Below are positions 8,735 to 15,481 of a stretch of 64,000 nucleotides of DNA, one piece after another. Positions within the stretch are counted from its first letter, which is position 1. The number at the start of each line of letters is the position of its first letter. A program made the translations under genes and the position numbers. The DNA lies in contig DATBIR010000060.1 of the NCBI GenBank assembly GCA_036556825.1, positions 1 to 64,000 of the forward strand, given 5' to 3'. The notes under the pieces were generated by a model. It saw only the letters and a list, made by a program, of their open reading frames with translations, was not told the DNA's origin and made no database searches. The stretch comes from JAJKJG01 sp036556825. GTDB taxonomy: Bacteria; Pseudomonadota; Alphaproteobacteria; Rhizobiales; Beijerinckiaceae.

Positions 8735-11164
8735 ATGAATCTCGACCAACCACCGCATCTCCGCTCCGAATGGAGCCGCCGCGACCTCGCCGTGGCGGCC
8801 CTGGCGGTCCTCGCCTTCTGGTCCGCCGCCGCGCTCATGTGGCCGCTGACGCACAGCGTCGTGCCCTGGGACTCGAAGAACCACTTCTATCCCATGCTCC
8901 GCTATCTGGGCTCGGCGCTGGCCAACGGCGAGCTGCCGCTCTGGAATCCCTATCATTTCAGCGGGCACCCCTCGGTCGCCGACCCGCAGTCGCTGCTCTT
9001 CACGCCCACCATGCTGCTGTTCGGCTGGCTCGTGCCCTCGCCGTCCATGAAGCTCTTCGACGCCGTCGTTTTCGCCCATCTCCTGCCCGGCGCCCTGGCC
9101 ATCCTCGGCCTCTTCCGCCGGCGCCGATGGCACGCGGCGGGAGCGGTCGTCGCCGCCATGGTTTTCGTCCTCGGCGGCTCGGCGTCGGCCCGTCTTCAGC
9201 ATACGGGCATCATCTTCAGCTACGGCTTCTACCCCCTCGCGCTGCTGCTCCTCGAGGAGGCGCTCGATCGCCGCTCGTATCTGTTCGGCGCCCTGTTCGC
9301 CGTCGTCGCCGCCTTGATGACGGTCGGCCGCGACCAGGTCGCGTTCCTGTGCGCCCTGTCGCTGATCGGCCTGCCGGCCTGGCGGATGTGGAATGCCGAG
9401 CGCCCCGTCGCGTGGCTCAGGCAGCGCGTCGTGCTGCTGGCCGCGATCGGCCTGATGGGCGGCGCGCTGCTCGCCGTTCCGACTCTGCTCACCATGCAGT
9501 TCCTGATGACCTCGAACCGGCCCTCCTTCGGCTTCGGCGTGGCGGCCATGGGATCGCTGCCGCCGGAAAGCCTGGCCACGGTGCTGTTCGGCAACGTCTT
9601 CGGGTCCCTGCGCTGGACCTACGACTATTGGGGCCCGGGCTGGGACACGCTCGCGGAGGGCACGTGGACCGACCGGGCCATCAACTACCTGTTCGCCGGC
9701 ACCGTGCCGGCGGTGCTGATCATCTGGCACGGCATCGCCGGCGGACGGCTGTTCGCGCGCGAGTTCCGTTTCTTCCTGGTCCTCGGCCTCGCGGCCCTCG
9801 CCTATGCGCTCGGCCGCTATACGCCGGTTTTCGCGTTCATCTTCGATCATTTCCCGGGGGTCGATCTGTATCGCCGCCCCGCCGACGCGACCTTCCTGAT
9901 CAACGTCGCGCTCGCCTTCGCGTCCGGCTACCTGGTGCATCGCTATATCGCCGACGGCGCACCCGACCTTCGTGCGTTGCGCGCCTCGGCCGCGACGCTG
10001 CTGCGCGGCGCTCTCGCCCTCGGCCTCGTCGCCGCCGCCATGATCGCGGCGCTGACCTTCGCCGGCCGCGCCAGCCAGACCGTTGCCGCCGTCACCGAGA
10101 TGGCCCTCGGCCTTGCCCTTGCGGGCGGCATCGCCTGGCTCATGGTGACGGCCCGCGCCGCGCCGGCCTATCGCCTCGCGGCGGCATCGGTGCTGGTCGC
10201 CTTCACGGCCGGCGAGCTGATCTGGCGCAACGCGGCCTCCCCGCTCAACGCCGAGCCGGCGGACCGCTATGCCGTCTTCCGCACCTTGCCGCCCGAGCAG
10301 CTGCAGGGCCTGCAGCTGCTCAAGACCGAGCTTGCCGAGCGCAACGCCCGCGGCGAGCGGCCGCGGGTCGAGATCCTCGGCCTTGGCGGCGCCTGGCAGA
10401 ACGCCTCGATGGTGCTCGGGCTCGAGGACACGCTCGGCTACAATCCGCTGCGCCTCGCCGATTACGAGCGCGCCGTCGGTCCCGGCGAGAACGCCGCCGA
10501 TCCGAATCTGAGGCAGTTCCCGCGCACCTTCCGCGGCTACCGCTGCCAGCTCGCGAGCCTTCTGGGCCTCGAATATCTCGTGCTCGACCGCCCGCTCGAG
10601 CGTCTGCCGCGGCATTTCCCCCGGCTGTTGGGAGCGAAGCTGCTCTACGGCTCCGGCTCGATGTGGATCTATCGCCTGAGCCCGAGCGCGCCGCGCGTCT
10701 ATCTGGCGTCGCGCCTGATCGCCGTGGAGTCCGAGAGCGTCCTCATGCAGGACGAGCTGCCCGAATTTGACCGGGTCGACGAGGCGCTGGTGGACAACTG
10801 GGACGTCGAGCTGGTCAAGGGCGATTACGGCCTGCGCGACACCGCTACCGATCCCGACCCGCCGAAGGGCTCGGCGCGCATCACCGCCTACGGACGCAAC
10901 GACGTGACGCTCGAATACGAGGCCGACCGCAACAGCGTGTTGATCCTGCACGACATCTACTATCCGGGCTGGGAAGCCTACGTGGACGGAGAGCGCCGCC
11001 CTATTCTGCGCGCAAATCTGTTGTTCAGAGGGGTCGAAGTGCCGGCTGGCCGCCATCGGGTCGAGTTCCGCTTCCGCCCGCTGTCGATCGACAACCTGGT
11101 CGCGGCGGCGACGGAGCTTCTGACCAGCGAAGACGAGGCGGCGGCCGAAACCGTGACCCAGTAG
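8735..11164 (+). CDS. YfhO-like multi-span membrane protein
   Basis: An 809-residue polytopic inner-membrane protein of the YfhO / GT-C-like type. It starts with a membrane helix, then a periplasmic loop with WDSKNHFYPMLRYLG (a GT-C-like acidic loop), followed by roughly ten further membrane segments to about residue 495. The C-terminal domain (about 510-790) is soluble and probably periplasmic, with IYYPGWEAYVDGERRPI near the end, a segment characteristic of YfhO proteins. In Gram-positives YfhO helps glycosylate lipoteichoic acid; the role here is unknown but a lipid-linked sugar transferase is plausible. The start at 8735 was chosen because the protein then begins directly before the first helix. 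A secreted protein gene follows after 17 bp. Confidence 0.8.
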   Translation: MNLDQPPHLRSEWSRRDLAVAALAVLAFWSAAALMWPLTHSVVPWDSKNHFYPMLRYLGSALANGELPLWNPYHFSGHPSVADPQSLLFTPTMLLFGWLVPSPSMKLFDAVVFAHLLPGALAILGLFRRRRWHAAGAVVAAMVFVLGGSASARLQHTGIIFSYGFYPLALLLLEEALDRRSYLFGALFAVVAALMTVGRDQVAFLCALSLIGLPAWRMWNAERPVAWLRQRVVLLAAIGLMGGALLAVPTLLTMQFLMTSNRPSFGFGVAAMGSLPPESLATVLFGNVFGSLRWTYDYWGPGWDTLAEGTWTDRAINYLFAGTVPAVLIIWHGIAGGRLFAREFRFFLVLGLAALAYALGRYTPVFAFIFDHFPGVDLYRRPADATFLINVALAFASGYLVHRYIADGAPDLRALRASAATLLRGALALGLVAAAMIAALTFAGRASQTVAAVTEMALGLALAGGIAWLMVTARAAPAYRLAAASVLVAFTAGELIWRNAASPLNAEPADRYAVFRTLPPEQLQGLQLLKTELAERNARGERPRVEILGLGGAWQNASMVLGLEDTLGYNPLRLADYERAVGPGENAADPNLRQFPRTFRGYRCQLASLLGLEYLVLDRPLERLPRHFPRLLGAKLLYGSGSMWIYRLSPSAPRVYLASRLIAVESESVLMQDELPEFDRVDEALVDNWDVELVKGDYGLRDTATDPDPPKGSARITAYGRNDVTLEYEADRNSVLILHDIYYPGWEAYVDGERRPILRANLLFRGVEVPAGRHRVEFRFRPLSIDNLVAAATELLTSEDEAAAETVTQ

Positions 11165-11181
11165 AGGCCCGCCTGCCGTCC

Positions 11182-12075
11182 ATGTCCCGCCTGAACGTCG
11201 CTCTCGCCGCATTGTTGGGAGTCCTCCTGCTGCCGGCCGCTCTTCCGGCTCTGGCGCAGCTTCAGGGCCAGGCGCCGATCGCGCCTGGTTCCGGCCCGGG
11301 CCTGAGAGGGACGCCGGAGGCCGACAACGTCCATCTGAGCGCGGTCTATGCGGGTGACCAGAGGCCGATCCAGTCGGGGCTCGTGTGGCGCGTGTTCGAG
11401 GAGCGCGGCGACGGCACGCGGCCGGTCGTCCTCAAGAAGTCGACGGCGGCGACGGCCGCCTTCGCGCTGCCGCCCGGCACCTACACCGTTCATGCCGCCT
11501 ACGGCTTTGCCGGCGCATCCAAGCGCATCTCGGTGCAGGGCAGCCCGGTGGTCGAGCGCCTGACGATCAGCGCCGGGGCGCTCAAGATCGGCGGCACCAT
11601 CGGCGACAGCCCGATCCCCGGCAACCGTCTCTCGGTTTCGGTCTACGTGCCGGTCGGCAACAACTCGGAAGGCCGCCTCGTCGCCGGCAAGGTGCGCGGC
11701 GGCGAGGTCGTCCGCCTTCCCGAGGGCCCGTATCACGTCGTGTCGACCTACGGTGAATCGAACGCCATCATGCGCGCCGATCTCACCGTCGAGCCGGGCC
11801 GCGTCACCGAAGCGACGCTGAACCACCGCGCCGCCACGGTGACGCTCAAGCTGGTCGCCTCGGCCGGCGGGGAGGCCTTCGCCGGCACCGCCTTCAGCGT
11901 GCTGACGCCCGGCGGCGACGTGATCCGCGAGGCGATCGGCGCCTTTCCGTCGTTGACGCTGTCGGAAGGCGATTACGTGCTGATCGCGCGCCACGAGGGC
12001 CAGATCTACACGCGCGAATTCAAGGTCGAGAGCGGGCTCGATCGCGACATCGAGGTCCTGGCGAAGGTGCAGTGA
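11182..12075 (+). CDS. Secreted beta-rich hypothetical protein
   Basis: A 297-residue protein with a clear signal peptide (hydrophobic core about 6-24, cleavage after ALPALA near 25). The mature part has about three repeated beta-sandwich-like units with the pattern PPGTYTVHAAYG, PEGPYHVVSTYG and SEGDYVLIARHEG, reminiscent of carboxypeptidase-regulatory-like domains. Likely periplasmic or exported. It lies 17 bp after the YfhO-like gene and probably shares its mRNA, suggesting a joint envelope function. No enzyme motifs. Confidence 0.78.
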   Translation: MSRLNVALAALLGVLLLPAALPALAQLQGQAPIAPGSGPGLRGTPEADNVHLSAVYAGDQRPIQSGLVWRVFEERGDGTRPVVLKKSTAATAAFALPPGTYTVHAAYGFAGASKRISVQGSPVVERLTISAGALKIGGTIGDSPIPGNRLSVSVYVPVGNNSEGRLVAGKVRGGEVVRLPEGPYHVVSTYGESNAIMRADLTVEPGRVTEATLNHRAATVTLKLVASAGGEAFAGTAFSVLTPGGDVIREAIGAFPSLTLSEGDYVLIARHEGQIYTREFKVESGLDRDIEVLAKVQ

Positions 12076-12076
12076 T

Positions 12077-12100
12077 TGGAGCGGGATCGCGCCCGCTCCA
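12077..12100. terminator. Bidirectional hairpin between convergent genes
   Basis: Nine-base stem TGGAGCGGG/CCCGCTCCA with a 6-base loop, located just after the secreted-protein stop and before the convergent ArsR gene end. There is no long T tract, so termination efficiency is uncertain. Confidence 0.6.
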
Positions 12101-12115
12101 GTCATTCAGAGCACG

Positions 12116-12847
12116 TCACGCCGCGCTCGCGGCCGGACGCACCGCCCTTTGCATCAGAAGGTCCGTGTCGATGCCGAAGGCGCTTGCGAAGGCGGCCCGG
12201 CCCCCGGCGCTGATCGCCAGCGCGCGCGAGTCGCGCAGGCGCTGCAGCCAGCCGCGCGCGAGGCAGTGATCGCACAACGCCGCGCCGACCGCGCCCGCGA
12301 GATGATAGCGCCGTTCCGTCCAGTCGAGACACGGGCGGCAGAAGACGCGGCGGCCGGCGCTCGAGCGCGCCAGGTCGATGCCGAGATCACTGAAGAACGC
12401 GCGCCCGCTCGCCGTCACCTCGCCGCCCCCATCCGCGAACACGACGTGGCCGCGGTCCTGGAGGGCATCGGCGATGGCGACGCCGACGCGGCCGGCGATG
12501 TGGTCGTAGCAGGTGCGCGCCGTCGCCATGGTTTCGTCCACCCGCGAGCGCGGCGTCGCCGCTGCCGGTGCGTCGGCGGCGACCAGCCCGATCGCCTCGA
12601 TCGTCTGCGCCACCAGCGCCGAGGCGAGCCGGAAATAGCGGTGGCGTCCCTGCGGCTCGACGCTCACCAGCTTGCCGTCGAGCAGCTTGGCGAGATGCGC
12701 GCTGGCCGTCGCCGGAGCGACGCCCGCCAGGAAGGCGAGCTCCTTGGCCGTGCGCGCACGCCGGTCTATCAGCGCGGAGAGGATGCGCGCGCGGGCCGGA
12801 TCCCCGACGACGGAGGCAATCCAGGCGAGGTCGGCTCCCGGCTTCAT
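12116..12847 (-). CDS. ArsR-family winged-helix regulator
   Basis: A 243-residue regulator. The winged HTH occupies about residues 10-90 (VVGDPARARILSALIDRRARTAKELAFLAGVAPATASAHL in consecutive blocks), typical of ArsR. The extended C-terminal domain has an Arg-rich region and two cysteines close together (RVFCRPCLDW) plus ALCDHCLARGWL. These could bind a metal or sense redox, but that is inference. It is longer than minimal ArsR proteins (about 100-120 residues), like the alphaproteobacterial long-form ArsR group. Monocistronic. Confidence 0.87.
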   Translation of the reverse strand: MKPGADLAWIASVVGDPARARILSALIDRRARTAKELAFLAGVAPATASAHLAKLLDGKLVSVEPQGRHRYFRLASALVAQTIEAIGLVAADAPAAATPRSRVDETMATARTCYDHIAGRVGVAIADALQDRGHVVFADGGGEVTASGRAFFSDLGIDLARSSAGRRVFCRPCLDWTERRYHLAGAVGAALCDHCLARGWLQRLRDSRALAISAGGRAAFASAFGIDTDLLMQRAVRPAASAA

Positions 12848-12972
12848 GAGGCGACCTTAGCGGACAACGCGCGCGGTGGCACGGGCGATTGCTTCGCTCC
12901 CGGCCGAAGCGATCGCAAGGGACGCCAGTCCGCCGCCGCGGCATCATTTGCACCAAGCGATGGAGCGCAAAC

Positions 12973-13179
12973 ATGCATGGGACATTGCCCCCGGTCTCCG
13001 CCTCGCGCGGGCGCGTCAGGAGCGGCTGGATCACGTGGTTGCTGCGGTGCGCCGCGCGCATCAGCGAGCGTCGCCTCCTCAGAGAACTGAATGACGATCA
13101 ACTCAAGGACATCGGACTGACGCGCGCCGATGTGATGCGCGAGTGCCGCCGCTGGCCCTGGGACGGCAGCAGCGAATGA
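12973..13179 (+). CDS. DUF1127 small Arg-rich protein
   Basis: A 68-residue protein with the C-terminal DUF1127 motif (ISERRLLRELNDDQLKDIGLTRADV split over residues about 31-55). Start ATG at 12973 has GGAG 7 bases upstream. Small DUF1127 proteins of Alphaproteobacteria have been tied to RNA turnover, phosphate metabolism and stress; the function here is not known. A second family member lies at 62788-63048. Confidence 0.85.
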   Translation: MHGTLPPVSASRGRVRSGWITWLLRCAARISERRLLRELNDDQLKDIGLTRADVMRECRRWPWDGSSE

Positions 13180-13182
13180 ACC

Positions 13183-13230
13183 GAATAGCGAATGGAGGGC
13201 TTCCGGCCCCCTATTCGCCATTCGCTATTC
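13183..13230. repeat. Alternative-hairpin inverted repeat at 3' end of DUF1127/thrS
   Basis: GAATAGCGAATGG (13183-13195) is the perfect reverse complement of 13218-13230. A competing local hairpin pairs 13188-13200 with 13206-13218 (13 pairs including one G-T, one mismatch, 5-base loop). Further partial copies of TATTCGCCATT occur up to 13255. It lies between convergent genes and probably serves as transcript end for both. Confidence 0.65.
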
Positions 13231-13262
13231 GCCACCCGCTCTCCTATTCGCCATTGGCCCGC

Positions 13263-15278
13263 TCACCCGACGGTGCCGGCGACCACGTGATGGCCGTCGA
13301 GCGTCAGGTGCTGCTCCGGCTCGGCCTCGGTCGCCTTGCGTGCGCGGGCAACGTCCGCCGGCTGCGCCTCGCGGGCGAGCGCCGCGATCGCCTCGTCGAG
13401 GCCCATCGAACGCTGCTCCTGGCTGCCGAGGCGGCGCATGTTCACGGTGCGCTCGGCGGCCTCGCGCTTGCCCAGCACCAGCAGCACCGGCACCTTGGCG
13501 AGCGAGTGCTCGCGGACCTTGTAGTTGATCTTCTCGTTGCGCAGGTCGGTCTCGACGCGCAGGCCGGCCTCGCCCGCCATGGCGGCGACCTCGGCGGCAT
13601 AGGCGTCGGCTTCCGAGGTGATCGTCGCGATCACCACTTGCACCGGCGCCAGCCACAGCGGGAAGTGGCCGGCGAAGTGCTCGATCAGGATGCCGAGGAA
13701 GCGCTCCATCGAGCCGCAGATGGCGCGATGCACCATGACCGGCGTCTTCTTCTGGCCGTCGTGGTCGACGTAGAAGGCGCCGAACCGCTGCGGCAGGTTG
13801 AAGTCGACCTGCGTGGTGCCGCACTGCCAGTCGCGGCCGATGGCGTCGCGCAGCACGTATTCGAATTTCGGTCCGTAGAAGGCGCCCTCGCCCGGATTGA
13901 CGCTCGTCTTGATGCGGCCGTCCGCGCGCGCCGCGATCTGCTCGAGCACGCGCGCCATCACCTCTTCGGCGTGGTCCCACATGGCGTCCGTGCCGACGCG
14001 TTTCTCCGGACGCGTCGAGAGCTTCACGACGATGTCCTCGAAACCGAAATCGGCATAGGTCGATAGGATCAGGTCGTTGATCTTCAGGCACTCGTCGGCG
14101 AGCTGGTCCTCGGTGCAGAAGACATGCGCATCGTCCTGCGTGAAGGCGCGCACGCGCATCAGCCCGTGCAGCGCGCCCGACGGCTCGTAGCGCGACACCG
14201 CGCCGAACTCGGCGAGGCGCAGCGGCAGGTCGCGGTACGATTTCAGGCCGTGCTTGAAGATCTGCACGTGGCCCGGGCAGTTCATGGGCTTGATCGCGAA
14301 CTCGCGCTCGTCCTCCGTCCTGGTGACGAACATGTTCTCGCGGTACCACTCCCAGTGTCCCGACGTCTCCCACAGCGACTTGTCGAGGATCTGCGGAGCA
14401 TTGACCTCGCGGTAGTCGATTTTCAGGCGCCGCCGCATATACGAGACGAGCTCCTGGAACACCGTCCAGCCCTTCGGGTGCCAGAAGACGACGCCCGGCC
14501 CCTCCTCCTGGAAATGGAACAGGTCCATCTCGCGGCCGAGGCGGCGGTGGTCGCGCTTCTCGGCTTCCTCGAGCTGCGTCAGATAGGTCTTGAGATCGTC
14601 GTCGCTCGCCCACGCCGTGCCGTAGATGCGCGTGAGCATCGGATTGCGCGCGTCGCCGCGCCAATACGCGCCGGCCACCTTCATCAGCTTGAAGGCGTTG
14701 CCGATCTTGCCGGTCGAGGTCATGTGCGGGCCGCGGCACAGGTCGAACCACTCGCCCTGGCGGTAGATCTTCAGATCCTCGCCCGCCGGGATCGCGTCGA
14801 CGAGCTCGACCTTGAAATACTCGCCCTTGCCGCGAAACACCTCCTTGGCCTTGTCGCGGCTCCACACTTCCTTGGTGAAGGCTTTGTCCTGCGCGATGAT
14901 CTCGCGCATCTTCCTTTCGATGGCCGGGAAATCCTCGGGCGTGAACGGCTCGTTGCGCGCGAAATCGTAATAGAAGCCGTTCTCGATCACCGGCCCGATG
15001 GTGACCTGCGTGCCGGGATAGAGCGTCTGCACCGCCTCGGCCAGCACGTGCGCGGCGTCGTGGCGGATCAGCTCCAGGGCCCGCGCGTCGTCGCGGCTCA
15101 CGAATTCGATTCTGGCATCGCTCGTGATGGCGTCGTCGAGGTCGGCCAGCCGCCCGTCCAGCGCCATGGCGACGGTGCGCTTGGCGAGGGACTTGGCGAT
15201 GCCCTCGACGACCGCGCGGCCGGTGGTGCCGGGGGCGAACTGGCGCTGCGCGCCATCGGGAAATGTCAGGGTGATCAT
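13263..15278 (-). CDS. thrS: Threonyl-tRNA synthetase
   Basis: Class II synthetase charging tRNA-Thr, 671 residues, full family length. Order: N-terminal TGS domain (1-62), editing domain with HDAAH at 73-77 and CRGPH at 181-185 (intact catalytic His/Cys set for serine editing), then the catalytic core with the zinc-binding Cys in NCPGHVQIF, AFTQDDAHVFC, and motif 3 HRAICGSMERFLGILIEH, then the anticodon-binding domain. AGGAGT lies 7 bases before the ATG. Upstream leader (15279-15420) contains a 7-bp hairpin (15350-15356 with 15362-15368). No key residue is missing. Confidence 0.97.
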   Translation of the reverse strand: MITLTFPDGAQRQFAPGTTGRAVVEGIAKSLAKRTVAMALDGRLADLDDAITSDARIEFVSRDDARALELIRHDAAHVLAEAVQTLYPGTQVTIGPVIENGFYYDFARNEPFTPEDFPAIERKMREIIAQDKAFTKEVWSRDKAKEVFRGKGEYFKVELVDAIPAGEDLKIYRQGEWFDLCRGPHMTSTGKIGNAFKLMKVAGAYWRGDARNPMLTRIYGTAWASDDDLKTYLTQLEEAEKRDHRRLGREMDLFHFQEEGPGVVFWHPKGWTVFQELVSYMRRRLKIDYREVNAPQILDKSLWETSGHWEWYRENMFVTRTEDEREFAIKPMNCPGHVQIFKHGLKSYRDLPLRLAEFGAVSRYEPSGALHGLMRVRAFTQDDAHVFCTEDQLADECLKINDLILSTYADFGFEDIVVKLSTRPEKRVGTDAMWDHAEEVMARVLEQIAARADGRIKTSVNPGEGAFYGPKFEYVLRDAIGRDWQCGTTQVDFNLPQRFGAFYVDHDGQKKTPVMVHRAICGSMERFLGILIEHFAGHFPLWLAPVQVVIATITSEADAYAAEVAAMAGEAGLRVETDLRNEKINYKVREHSLAKVPVLLVLGKREAAERTVNMRRLGSQEQRSMGLDEAIAALAREAQPADVARARKATEAEPEQHLTLDGHHVVAGTVG

Positions 15279-15395
15279 CGAATGACTCCTGGCTCACTCC
15301 TGCAAACGAGGCAGGTAAGCGGGTTGGGGATGCTGGCTTTAATCGATTTGGGTTGCCGGGAGCAACCCGGCGCGCCAGACTTGCCGAGAGTTGTG

Positions 15396-15411
15396 TGTGA
15401 AGCCGCTCACA
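15396..15411. promoter_or_regulatory. Perfect CRP-consensus dyad
   Basis: TGTGAAGCCGCTCACA matches the classical CRP/FNR-superfamily core TGTGA-N6-TCACA exactly. It lies in the thrS / patatin-like divergent spacer, 118 bp ahead of thrS and 71 bp ahead of the gene at 15482. Function is inferred from the match only. Confidence 0.45.
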
Positions 15412-15481
15412 CGGCGGCGGTTTGCATAGGGATACGTTTCACAGCGGATTTTCGATCTGGTTAAGCTCCGTGGAGGTCGCA

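Noticed and set aside
13225..15297. A second long open frame antisense or shifted across thrS and other long frames antisense to real genes
   Set aside because: High-GC shadow frames; protein content is Arg/Gly/Ala-rich without motifs.
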